Assembly: GCA_020072765.1 (NCBI GenBank)
Contig: JAIQGD010000010.1
Coordinates: 1-41,624 of the forward strand
Reading direction: 5' to 3'
From: Terriglobia bacterium
Lineage (GTDB): Bacteria > Acidobacteriota > Terriglobia > Acidiferrales > UBA7541
DNA length: 41,624 nt
The notes beneath the pieces are model-generated. The model did not search any database. It was not told the origin of the DNA and worked only from the letters and a program-made list of their open reading frames with translations. This document shows positions 26,233 through 34,418 of the stretch, piece after piece. The stretch's first letter is position 1. Each line of letters begins with the position of its first letter. Both the position numbers and the translations under genes were made by a program.

Positions 26233-26525
26233 AGCGGCGGATGAGAATCGAAGGAAAGACTTGTGCGTCACGGCAAAGCGGGCACGGCGGTGCCGTGCCC
26301 CTACGGCGTGACGGCGAGGACTGTGTCATGAGTGCAGCCGCGACTATGTGCGATACGGTGCAGCTAGATGTTGAAAGAGGCGCGTCAGGGAACTTGAGTG
26401 GCTAAAGAGGCTGTGCGGCAACTGAGATTTTCGTCCCTCAGCGGCTGAAGCCGCACTCAATTTGCGGGAGTAGCGGCACGGCTAAAGCCGTGCCCTGACG
26501 CAAGACTGAAGCGGGACGGGCGAGG
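26233..26525. repeat. Spacer with REP-like palindromes
   Basis: The 293 bases between mutS and anmK contain at least three short palindromes of related type: GGGCACGGCGGTGCCGTGCC at about 26279-26298, CAGCGGCTGAAGCCGC at about 26438-26453, and GGCACGGCTAAAGCCGTGCC at about 26474-26493, followed by CTGACGC. The (A)GCCG(T/C)GCC arms are shared. No gene is evident. Confidence 0.6.
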
Positions 26526-27740
26526 ATGATGCGAGCGATGCGCGTGCTGGGCATGATGTCGGGGACCTCGGCGGACGGTATCGACGTGGCGCTCGTGAAG
26601 ATCTCCGGGCAGCCGCCGACCGGGGCCGGGAGATCTGTGCGCGGGGGAACCAGCCTTTCGGCGCGGCTGGAAGCTCACTACCATCTTCCCTACCCCGGTT
26701 ACATCCGCGCGGCCATTCTGCGGCTGGCCAACGGCGCGGCGACGACCACGGCGGAAGTGAGTGAACTCAATTTCCTGATCGGGGAGGAGTTCGCGCGCGC
26801 GGCGATGGCGGCGTGCAAGAAATGGCGCGTGCCTCTCAAGGCGATTTCGCTCATCGGGTCGCACGGGCAGACGGTGTTTCATTTGGGCTCGCCAGCGCGT
26901 TTTCAGGGCAAGGTGCGCATCGCTTCCACGCTGCAGATCGGCGAGAGCAGCATCATCGCCGAGCGGACGGGGATTCCGACGATCGGAGATTTTCGCCCCG
27001 CGGACATGGCGGCCGGAGGCCAGGGCGCGCCGCTCGTCCCGTTTGTGGATTATCTGTTGTACCGCGATGCACGGCGCGGGCGGGTGGCGCTGAATATTGG
27101 GGGCATCGCGAACGTCAGCGTGATTCCGGCGGGAGCGCGGCCGCGCGACGTGTTCGCGTTCGATACCGGGCCGGGCAACATGGTGGTGGACGCGCTGGTC
27201 GAGCGCATCACGCGCGGGAAAGCCGCGTACGACCGCGACGCGCGCATGGCCCTGGCCGGCCGGACGAACCAGGAGTTACTCGCCCGCCTGCTGCGCGATC
27301 CTTATTTGCGCAAGAAGCCGCCGAAGTCGGCTGGGAGAGAGCAGTTCGGCACGGAGTACGCCGCGCGGCTGATGGCGTGGGGAAACCGGCACCATGCGGC
27401 TCCGGCGGACCTGGTGCGCACGGCGACCATCTTCACTTCCCTGTCCATTGCGGACGCCTTCCGCCGGTTCATCGTGCCGCGCGCGAAAGTGCAGGAGTTG
27501 ATCGTGACCGGAGGCGGCGCGCATAACCCCCTGCTCATGGGCCAGCTCGCGGCGGCGCTGCCCGGAATCGAGATCGTCCCGGCGAGCACGTTCGGTGTTT
27601 CGGCCGAGGCCAAGGAGGCGTTTGCCTTTGCCGTGCTGGCGTACGAGAGCTATCACGGCCGCGCCAACAACCTGCCTTCGGCCACCGGCGCGGCGCATCC
27701 CGCCGTGCTCGGAAAACTGGCGCGGGGACGCACGCGATGA
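26526..27740 (+). CDS. anmK: Anhydro-N-acetylmuramic acid kinase
   Basis: AnmK phosphorylates and opens 1,6-anhydro-MurNAc released from the cell wall, feeding it back to amino-sugar metabolism. The 404-residue protein carries the N-terminal phosphate loop MMSGTSADGID (about 10-20), GSHGQTVFH, GDFRPADMAAGGQGAPLVP with the catalytic Asp of the DxxxxGxGAPL type motif, NIGGIANVS, FDTGPGNMVVD and VTGGGAHN. Start is ATG 26526; ATG 26538 (MRVLGMMSGTS) fits relatives slightly better. Its stop overlaps the start of the next gene (ATGA, 27737-27740), coupling it to a solute-binding lipoprotein. Confidence 0.95.
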   Translation: MMRAMRVLGMMSGTSADGIDVALVKISGQPPTGAGRSVRGGTSLSARLEAHYHLPYPGYIRAAILRLANGAATTTAEVSELNFLIGEEFARAAMAACKKWRVPLKAISLIGSHGQTVFHLGSPARFQGKVRIASTLQIGESSIIAERTGIPTIGDFRPADMAAGGQGAPLVPFVDYLLYRDARRGRVALNIGGIANVSVIPAGARPRDVFAFDTGPGNMVVDALVERITRGKAAYDRDARMALAGRTNQELLARLLRDPYLRKKPPKSAGREQFGTEYAARLMAWGNRHHAAPADLVRTATIFTSLSIADAFRRFIVPRAKVQELIVTGGGAHNPLLMGQLAAALPGIEIVPASTFGVSAEAKEAFAFAVLAYESYHGRANNLPSATGAAHPAVLGKLARGRTR

Positions 27741-29287
27741 TCCGACCATCCCGCGTGTCCCGCCTCTGCCTGCTCGCGGCGGTGGCATGCGCCATCGTGA
27801 GCGGGGGCGCATGCAGCAAGCCACGCGATGCGGGGGAACCCGGCACGGTCAATTTCCTGATCGAGTCGATGCCGGTCAATCTCGATCCGCGGATCGGCAC
27901 CGAAGCGCAGTCGCAACACCTGGACGGCTTAATTTTCTCGAGCCTGGTGGCGTACGACGCGCAGATGAACATCGTCCCCGACCTCGCCGAGACATGGGCC
28001 ACGCCCGACCCGCTGACGTATGTGTTTCATCTGCGGCGGGGAGTGAAATTTCACGACGGGCGGCCGCTCACGTCCGCCGACGTCAGGTTCACCTTTGAAT
28101 CCATTCTTTCGGGCGCGGCGCAGTCGCCGAAGCGCGGAACGTTTCTGCTGGTGCGGTCGATCGAAACGCCCGACGAAGCGACCGTGGTGTTCCACCTGCG
28201 CGAACCGTCCGCGTCGTTCCTGTGGAACATGGCGCGGCCGGCCGTGGCCATCGTGCCGGCAGGCTCCGGCGCGGAGGTGGCCCGAAACCCGGTCGGCACG
28301 GGACCGTTTCGGGTTGCGAGCATGAGGCAGGACGAGGAGATCGTGCTCGAACGCAATCCGGACTATTTCGGCGGCGCGCCGAAAATCCAGCGCGTGCGAT
28401 TCCGCGTGGTGCCCGAGGCCCTGGTGCGGGCGCTGGAGCTGCGCAAAGGCACGGCCGACGTGGGCGGCGTGAACTCGCTAACGCCGGACATGGCGGTGAC
28501 GCTCGCGCAAGAGCCGGGAATCATCGCCGAGCAGCAGCCGGGAACGGTGATCGCTTATGTGGGCTTCAATCTGGATGATCCGATTCTGGCGCGGCGCGAG
28601 GTGCGGCAGGCGCTCGCCTATGCCACCGACCGCGCCACGCTCATCCGGTATCTTTTGCGCGGGCAGGCGCGGCCTGCGGCGGGCTTGCTGCCGCCGAACC
28701 ATTGGGCGTATGAGCCGAACGTCCAGCAGTACGCCTACGACCCAGCGCAGGCGGCGCGCCTTCTCGATTCGGCGGGATTACCACTGGGCAAGGATGGCGT
28801 GCGCTTTCATCTGACGCTAAAGACTTCGACCGAGGAGTCCGCGCGCCTGCTCGGCGAAGCGCTGGCGGACCAGTGGAAGCGCGTGGGTGTGGCGCTCGAC
28901 TTGCGGCCGCTGGAGAACGCCACGTTCCTGGCCGACATCGGGCGCGGAAGTTTTCAGCTCTACACGCTGCGCTGGCTGGGCGCCAACAACGACCCGGATA
29001 TTTTCGACTACGTGTTCAACTCGAAGAGGATGCCGCCCGACGGTGCCAACCGCGGGCACTACCGCAACGCCGCGCTGGATGCCCTGCTGGCCCAGGAGCG
29101 CGTCGAGATGAACCGGGAGAAGCGGAAGGCGCTGCTGTCGGAGATTCAGAAGATCGTCGCGGAAGACGAGCCGTATATCAATCTGTGGTACATCGACAAC
29201 GTCTGCGTGCACCGGGCGCGGGTGACCGGGATTGTGGTTTCGCCGGGGGGAGATTATGACTTCCTGCGAACGGCGGAGCTGCGGTGA
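27737..29287 (+). CDS. ABC transporter substrate-binding lipoprotein, family 5 (oligopeptide/dipeptide type)
   Basis: The 516-residue protein has a lipoprotein signal (hydrophobic run, then SGGAC with Cys about 27), followed by a family-5 binding protein fold: NFLIESMPVNLDPR, VYDAQMNIVPDLAETW-like segment, YVFHLRRGVKFHDGRPLTSADV (the SBP_bac_5 signature), NPVGTGPFRV and ALAYATDRATLI. It collects a peptide or related solute in the periplasm for an ABC importer, whose permease and ATPase genes are not in the window. Overlap with anmK suggests a link with murein recycling, perhaps muropeptide uptake, but this is inference from position only. Confidence 0.9.
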   Translation: MIRPSRVSRLCLLAAVACAIVSGGACSKPRDAGEPGTVNFLIESMPVNLDPRIGTEAQSQHLDGLIFSSLVAYDAQMNIVPDLAETWATPDPLTYVFHLRRGVKFHDGRPLTSADVRFTFESILSGAAQSPKRGTFLLVRSIETPDEATVVFHLREPSASFLWNMARPAVAIVPAGSGAEVARNPVGTGPFRVASMRQDEEIVLERNPDYFGGAPKIQRVRFRVVPEALVRALELRKGTADVGGVNSLTPDMAVTLAQEPGIIAEQQPGTVIAYVGFNLDDPILARREVRQALAYATDRATLIRYLLRGQARPAAGLLPPNHWAYEPNVQQYAYDPAQAARLLDSAGLPLGKDGVRFHLTLKTSTEESARLLGEALADQWKRVGVALDLRPLENATFLADIGRGSFQLYTLRWLGANNDPDIFDYVFNSKRMPPDGANRGHYRNAALDALLAQERVEMNREKRKALLSEIQKIVAEDEPYINLWYIDNVCVHRARVTGIVVSPGGDYDFLRTAELR

Positions 29288-29294
29288 GGCGAGC

Positions 29295-29350
29295 CGACAG
29301 CCGAAAGTCAACAGTTCACAGCCAACAGTTTTCAGCCGACAGCTAACACC
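29295..29350 (+). repeat. Degenerate 7-nt tandem array
   Basis: Eight heptamers in a row: CGACAGC, CGAAAGT, CAACAGT, TCACAGC, CAACAGT, TTTCAGC, CGACAGC, TAACACC. The consensus is about CRACAGY. It fills the gap between two convergent genes. Confidence 0.75.
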
Positions 29351-29373
29351 CCGGTTCCAGCGCGGGGCACGCG

Positions 29374-30045
29374 TTACGATGCGAGGGCCTTCTCGATTTC
29401 CGCGTCGGGGATCGCGCCCTGGCGGGCGATGGACCACTCATTGCCATCAATGCGCACAATGGTGGAGGCGAGCGTGGCGCCGGTGTCGCCCCCGTCCAGA
29501 ATGAGCGGAAGCCGGTTGCCCAACTGCTCGACGATCTGCTGGGCGTTGGTGCAGGAAGGATGATCGGAAAGATTGGCGCTGGTGCCGGTGATGGGGCCGC
29601 CGACGGCTTCGATCAGCGCGGTGGTGACGCGCGAATTGGCCCAGCGCAGCGCGACGCGGCCGCTGTTGCCGGTGACTTTGAGCGGCAGGCGGCTGGTGGC
29701 TTCGACGACCAATGTCAGCGCGCCGGGCCAGAACTTGCTGGCCAGCGTGAGGAAAACGTCCGGCACATCGCGGGCCATCGTGACGGCCTGTTCGATGGAG
29801 CGGACCAGAATGGGCAGGGCCCGATGCTCGGGGCGCCCCTTCACCTGGAAGACGCGCTCGATGGCCGCCAGATTAAACGGGTCGGCCGAAAGGCTGTAGA
29901 AGGTGTCGGTGGGAATGGCGACGACGCGGCCGCGCCGGATGAAGGCGGCAGCGTAATCGATCACGTGCTGCTCGGGTGCGCCGGGTGAGACCTTGAGAAT
30001 TTCGACGGGCAAATGTTCACTCGCGGCTGGCTGCGCCGTACTCAT
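29374..30045 (-). CDS. tsaC: L-threonylcarbamoyladenylate synthase (YrdC/Sua5 family)
   Basis: The enzyme makes threonylcarbamoyl-AMP from threonine, bicarbonate and ATP, the first step to t6A37 in tRNAs that read ANN codons. The 223-residue protein has the YrdC fold: AIPTDTFYSLSADPF (44-58), VFQVKGRPEHRALPILV with the conserved K-x-R-P segment, KFWPGALTLVVEA, VALRWANS and GPITGTSANLS. It lacks the extra C-terminal Sua5 domain, so it is the short TsaC form. Start ATG 30045 (MSTAQPAAS). The frame stays open far upstream, but that is only the shadow of neighbouring plus-strand genes. It is divergent from the SpoU gene. Confidence 0.93.
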   Translation of the reverse strand: MSTAQPAASEHLPVEILKVSPGAPEQHVIDYAAAFIRRGRVVAIPTDTFYSLSADPFNLAAIERVFQVKGRPEHRALPILVRSIEQAVTMARDVPDVFLTLASKFWPGALTLVVEATSRLPLKVTGNSGRVALRWANSRVTTALIEAVGGPITGTSANLSDHPSCTNAQQIVEQLGNRLPLILDGGDTGATLASTIVRIDGNEWSIARQGAIPDAEIEKALAS

Positions 30046-30162
30046 GCGAAAAATTACCACAGCCTGCCCGCGGACGCAATACGGCCAGCGAGACGTCGAA
30101 TCAGTCCTGGGCGAGTTTACGCCGCTGAGATCGTTTGTTAGGCTGGCTGCAGGGACTTGCAC

Positions 30163-31041
30163 ATGGAACCGCGGCGCACGGCACAGCCGATGAACATGAT
30201 CACGAGCCGGGACAACAAGTGGCTGAAGACTTTTCGCGCGGCGCTTCGCGGCACCGGGCCGGCAGAGAATGAGCCCATTGGCGTGGAGGGGCCCAAACTG
30301 GTGGCCGATGCCCTGCGGTCGGGGCTGGAGGCCGAAGCCCTGCTGGTCAGCGACGCCGCCGAGCGGGAGGCCGAGCAGATCCTGCGCGTGGCCAGCGAAA
30401 GCGACGGCGGCATTCCCCGCTCCAACATCCTGCGAACGACCGACAAACTGTTTCGGAGCGTGGCCGGAACCGAGGCGCCCCAAGGGGTGGCCGCGCTGTT
30501 CCGGCAGCGGGCGTGGACCTTCGACGACATCCTGCGGGGTGCGGGCGCCATGCGCGAAAGCTCTCCGCTGGTGATTGTGCTGGCGGCGGTGCAGGACCCT
30601 GGAAACGTGGGCACGATTGTGCGGTCGGCGGAGGCGTTTGGCGCCACGGGAGTGGTGGCCACGCGCGGGACGGCCGACCCATGGTCGCCCAAGGCGCTGC
30701 GAGCCTCGGCGGGCTCGGCCTTGCGGTTGCCGGTCCTGCGCGGGATGGCCATTCCGATCCTGCTCGCGCAGCTGCGCGTGGCGCAGATGAAGATCTATGC
30801 GGCCAGTTCGGAGCCGGGCGCCAGAACGCGCGCGGCCAGCGGCATTGAGGCCCAGGCGGACCTGCGCGGAAGCGCGGCGATTTTTGTGGGCAACGAGGGA
30901 GCGGGGCTGCCGCCCGAAGTGAAGCGCGCCGCCGATGGGGTGATCTCGATTCCCACCGGGGGCGCGGTCGAGTCGCTCAATGCCGGCATCGCGGCCTCGA
31001 TCGTTTTGTACGAGGCGGCGAGGCAGCGCGCCCTTCCCTAG
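30163..31041 (+). CDS. SpoU/TrmH-family RNA 2'-O-methyltransferase
   Basis: This family methylates ribose 2'-OH groups of tRNA or rRNA using SAM and has a knotted SPOUT fold. The 292-residue protein has an N-terminal substrate-binding part (about 10-110, with VEGPKLVADAL) and the catalytic part with the three SpoU motifs: QDPGNVGTIVRSAEAFGA, FVGNEGAGLP and PTGGAVESLNAGIAASIVLYEA. ATG 30163 has AGGGA eight bases upstream; an in-frame ATG at 30190 (MNMITSRDN) is the alternative. Which RNA it modifies cannot be told from sequence; RlmB and other TrmH members have the same motifs. Confidence 0.9.
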   Translation: MEPRRTAQPMNMITSRDNKWLKTFRAALRGTGPAENEPIGVEGPKLVADALRSGLEAEALLVSDAAEREAEQILRVASESDGGIPRSNILRTTDKLFRSVAGTEAPQGVAALFRQRAWTFDDILRGAGAMRESSPLVIVLAAVQDPGNVGTIVRSAEAFGATGVVATRGTADPWSPKALRASAGSALRLPVLRGMAIPILLAQLRVAQMKIYAASSEPGARTRAASGIEAQADLRGSAAIFVGNEGAGLPPEVKRAADGVISIPTGGAVESLNAGIAASIVLYEAARQRALP

Positions 31042-31140
31042 CCGATCGTCGGGCGGCGTTGTCTGGCGCTGTTTGCATCTAACGGTCGGACGATTAACAT
31101 GGATTGTAGGGCTATCGGTTTCCCGCATACCTGATTGGAC

Positions 31141-32502
31141 ATGAGGACCATGGGACTGTTTCGCGCTGTCGAACCCGAAGAAGAACCGCAGGCGGGCAGG
31201 CCGCTGGCCGACCGCATGCGTCCGCAGACGCTGGACGAATTCGTCGGCCAGGAAGAACTGCTCGGACCGGGCAAACCCCTGCGCACGCAGATCGAGCGCG
31301 ACGAACTGGGCTCGATGTTGTTCTGGGGCCCGCCGGGCTGCGGGAAGACGACGCTGGCGCGGATCATCGCCAAGCGCACGCGATCGGAATTTGTGCCGTT
31401 CAGCGCCGTGCTTTCGGGGATCAAGGAAATCAAGGAAGTGATGGCCAAGGCGCAGAGCGCGCGGCGGTACGGCAGCCGCACCATTGTGTTCGTGGACGAA
31501 GTGCACCGGTTCAATCGCGCGCAACAGGATGCCTTTCTGCCGCACGTCGAGGCGGGCAACATCCTGCTGATCGGCGCGACGACGGAGAACCCGTCGTTCG
31601 AGGTGATCGCGCCGCTGCTCTCGCGGATGAAGGTGTACGTGCTGCGATCCCACTCGCAGGAGCAGATCGTCGCGCTGCTGCGGCGGGCCATCGCCGATGC
31701 GGTGCGCGGGCTGGGGAACCAGCATGTGGAGGCCGACGGCCAAATTCTCGAGCGCATCGCGCTGTATGCCAATGGCGACGCGCGCGCGGCGTACAACATC
31801 CTGGAAGCCCTGGCCCTGGGCACCGAACCGGACGCGAGCGGCCGCCGCGTGATCTCCGAACAGCGCCTGGAAGACGTGCTGCAAAAGAAGCTCCTGCCGT
31901 ACGACAAGTCCGGCGAGGAGCACTACAACCTGATTTCGGCGCTGCACAAATCGGTGCGCAATTCCGACCCGGACGCGGCGCTGTACTGGCTGGCGCGGAT
32001 GCTGGAATCGGGCGAAGACCCGCTCTACCTGGCGCGGCGCATGGTGCGCATGGCCAGCGAGGACATCGGTCTGGCCGATCCCCGGGCGCTGGAGGTCACC
32101 CTGGCGGCCAAGGAAGCGTTCGATTTCATCGGGCCGCCGGAGGGCCACCTGGCCCTGGCGGAAGCGGTCGTCTACCTGTCTCTGGCGCCCAAGTCGAACG
32201 CGCTGTACACGGGCTACGGCGCGGTCCGGGAAGACCTGCAAAAAACCATCGCGGAGCCGGTCCCGCTGCATCTAAGGAATCCTGTGACGGGGCTGATGGG
32301 CCATCTGGGATACGGCAAGGGCTATCGGTACGCGCACGACACGGAGGAAAAGGTGACCAATATGCGCTGCCTGCCTGAAAGCCTGGCCGGACGCGTCTAT
32401 TACCAGCCCACCGATCAGGGGGTGGAGGCGCGCATCCGGCAGCGGCTGGAAGAGATTCGGCGCATACAAAAGAAGGCGCCCGCCACGAGGGGTGAGGAGT
32501 GA
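31141..32502 (+). CDS. rarA: Replication-associated recombination protein A (AAA+ ATPase)
   Basis: RarA/MgsA is a clamp-loader-like ATPase that acts at stalled replication forks. The 453-residue protein shows PLADRMRPQTLDEFVGQEELLG, Walker A GPPGCGKTT (from about 63), Walker B VFVDEVHRF (from about 116), the sensor-1 block GATTENPSFEV, and the C-terminal tetramerisation region with ALYWLARMLESGEDPLYLARRMV and SEDIGLADPRAL. Starts at ATG 31141 and 31150 are both possible; GAGGA lies too close to the second. The next gene overlaps its stop by four bases. Confidence 0.94.
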   Translation: MRTMGLFRAVEPEEEPQAGRPLADRMRPQTLDEFVGQEELLGPGKPLRTQIERDELGSMLFWGPPGCGKTTLARIIAKRTRSEFVPFSAVLSGIKEIKEVMAKAQSARRYGSRTIVFVDEVHRFNRAQQDAFLPHVEAGNILLIGATTENPSFEVIAPLLSRMKVYVLRSHSQEQIVALLRRAIADAVRGLGNQHVEADGQILERIALYANGDARAAYNILEALALGTEPDASGRRVISEQRLEDVLQKKLLPYDKSGEEHYNLISALHKSVRNSDPDAALYWLARMLESGEDPLYLARRMVRMASEDIGLADPRALEVTLAAKEAFDFIGPPEGHLALAEAVVYLSLAPKSNALYTGYGAVREDLQKTIAEPVPLHLRNPVTGLMGHLGYGKGYRYAHDTEEKVTNMRCLPESLAGRVYYQPTDQGVEARIRQRLEEIRRIQKKAPATRGEE

Positions 32503-33650
32503 TCCATCCCCCGGGTGTTTGGCCAAACGCCGCGAGCCGGTGGTTGCGGCGGATCGCCGCTATGATTTTCATGCTGCTGGGGCTTGCCTGGCCATCCCGC
32601 CTGCCCGCGCAGGATACACCGAAGTCGGTCGTGGAGGAGGATTGCCAGGTCTTCGACATCGCGGCGGACAACTCCGTCGTGTATGCCACGCCGCGGATCA
32701 AGCGGAGCAAGCAGCTGGTGATCGAGCGGGACGACATCGGCATCGCCACCGCCTCGGGCAAGACGCGCCGCATAGTGGAGGCGGACAAATTCATATCCGA
32801 TCCGCCTGGATCGGGCTACCAGGTCGATTCCCTGTCGTGGTCGCCGGACGGGCACCGCATCGCCGTCGGCATAACGCTTCAGAAGGCGCCGCCGGACTAT
32901 CACGAGGACACGAAGAAGCAGAAAGACGAGAACCGGGACAGCAATGTGTTCATGGCGGCGGTGGCGGCGGGAAAAGCCATCGCGCTGCTCGATAACGAGG
33001 GCCATGAGATTCCGGTGGCCGGGTCCAAGACGCGCTTCATCGAAAACGCAACCAGCGCGACGTGGCTGGCCGACGGCGCGACGGTCGTCTATCTGACGGA
33101 GGCACCCTGGAAGATCGTGCGCGTGAGGCCCGCGGATGGACAGGCAACCACGCTATTCCAGGGTCACACGTTCGACGCGGTCGCCTGGGACGCCCGCCGG
33201 AACCGGGCGTTCGCCATCGGCAAGAATCTGAGTTTGACGGGGCGGCTGGCGCTGGTCGAACTCGACCTGGTGCACGAGACGGTGACGGAAATTGCGCGGC
33301 TGGAGAAATACGAGAGCGCGCTCAGCGTGTCGCCCTCGGGCACGAAGATCGGTTTTTTCGAGGATGGCGACACGATTGAAGTCATTGACACGGCGCATCC
33401 CTCGTCGCCGGTGCGCGTGCGCGCGGGCATGGGGCGGTTCGGATGGAGCCGCGACGAGCGCCGTCTGCTGCTCAAGCGCGGCTCGCCGGATCGCTCCAAT
33501 GACCTGGTATGGGTAGGGCTCTATGATGGGACGTTCACGCCGATCCTGCACGGCTTGACGTTCCGCGATTTCCAGATTGCGCCCGACGGAGGGTCGGTCG
33601 GGGTCACCGTGCCGGGCAAGAGGGTGCTGAAGGTGTTCGCGCTGCCGTAA
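32499..33650 (+). CDS. Exported beta-propeller-like protein of unknown function
   Basis: The protein starts at GTG 32499, overlapping the rarA stop (GTGA), so it is translationally coupled. Of 383 residues, the first about 38 form a signal peptide (WLRRIAAMIFMLLGLAWPSRLPAQ), so it is periplasmic. The rest is made of repeated four-strand blades of the TolB/WD40-like type, for example LSWSPDGHRIAVGITL, VAWDARRNRAFAIG, LSVSPSGTKIGFFEDG and QIAPDGGSVGVTV. No catalytic motif is visible. A scaffold or binding role is typical of such folds. No relation to rarA function is apparent. Confidence 0.72.
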   Translation: MIHPPGVWPNAASRWLRRIAAMIFMLLGLAWPSRLPAQDTPKSVVEEDCQVFDIAADNSVVYATPRIKRSKQLVIERDDIGIATASGKTRRIVEADKFISDPPGSGYQVDSLSWSPDGHRIAVGITLQKAPPDYHEDTKKQKDENRDSNVFMAAVAAGKAIALLDNEGHEIPVAGSKTRFIENATSATWLADGATVVYLTEAPWKIVRVRPADGQATTLFQGHTFDAVAWDARRNRAFAIGKNLSLTGRLALVELDLVHETVTEIARLEKYESALSVSPSGTKIGFFEDGDTIEVIDTAHPSSPVRVRAGMGRFGWSRDERRLLLKRGSPDRSNDLVWVGLYDGTFTPILHGLTFRDFQIAPDGGSVGVTVPGKRVLKVFALP

Positions 33651-33708
33651 CGGATAGCGCTGGGTCGGGTGACGCCCCGCTCGCCCCGGGAATGGGGTGG
33701 GGGGCCGG

Positions 33709-34176
33709 TCAATCGGCGGGCAGGCGGAAGCGCTTGATGTGTTCCTTCAGGATACATTTGTTCACGATCACGACCAGGCCGGCTCCACGGCCCCGCTCGG
33801 CCGCCTCGGCGTGCATCACTCCCTCCTGCATCCACACGCTGCGGGCTCCGATGCGAATGGCCGCCTCGACGATTTCGGGCACGAATTCGGAGCGCCGGAA
33901 CACATCGACGATATCGACGTGCTCGGGAATGTCTTCCAGCCGGGCGTAGCACTTCTGGCCCAGCACTTCGGTCTCCGCGGGATTGACGGGTATGACGCGG
34001 TAGCCCGCCGATTGCAGGTATTGGGCGACGCCGTGACTGGGACGATGCGGCCGGCTGGAAAGGCCGACCACCGCGACGGTGCGGCCGGTCTTGAGAATCT
34101 CCGTGGTGGGATCGCCCGCAACCGCAGGTGCACTGCGCCCCGCCCTGCCGTTCAGGTCTGCCCCGGATTCGATCAT
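33709..34176 (-). CDS. CoA-binding domain protein (YccU type)
   Basis: The 155-residue protein is a single Rossmann-type CoA_binding domain: VAVVGLSSRPHRPSHGVAQYL, GYRVIPVNPAETEVLGQKCY, DIVDVFRRSEFVPEIVEAAI and GARSVWMQEGVMHAEA match the YccU/succinyl-CoA-synthetase-alpha-like family. Such proteins bind CoA or acyl-CoA; their biological role is unclear. Start ATG 34176 (MIESGADLN) follows GGGAGGGG at about nine bases. The plus-strand propeller gene ends 58 bases away, convergent. Confidence 0.88.
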   Translation of the reverse strand: MIESGADLNGRAGRSAPAVAGDPTTEILKTGRTVAVVGLSSRPHRPSHGVAQYLQSAGYRVIPVNPAETEVLGQKCYARLEDIPEHVDIVDVFRRSEFVPEIVEAAIRIGARSVWMQEGVMHAEAAERGRGAGLVVIVNKCILKEHIKRFRLPAD

Positions 34177-34418
34177 TCCGCCCCTCCCAAGTATGCCTCT
34201 CCGTCCCGGCGCGCCCACGGCGCACCTCAAGAGAAAACCCGGAGAAGTTGTTCGCCACAGGCGCGCGCACCGGCCTGAACGCCGGCCGCCAATCCGGGAG
34301 CGATGACGCGCTCCGGCTTAGCGCCTGCGCCTGCCAGTGGGTCCTGCAAATGGCTGTTCCGACATCCCCCCAAGCGTGGGGGTATCATACCGAATTTTTA
34401 CGGAAACAGAACGGGTAA
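34177..34418. other. Intergenic region with a GC hairpin
   Basis: No gene is seen. At about 34364-34385 a hairpin ATCCCCCC-aagcgt-GGGGGTAT stands, followed on the plus strand by GAATTTTTACGG. It may be a repeat remnant or a weak terminator. Confidence 0.35.

Noticed and set aside
23932-26271. 779-codon minus-strand frame opposite mutS
   Set aside because: Shadow of mutS, with no domain of its own.
30046-32271. Upstream extension of the tsaC frame to nearly 1000 codons
   Set aside because: The family length is about 200-220 residues and the extension lies opposite conserved plus-strand genes.
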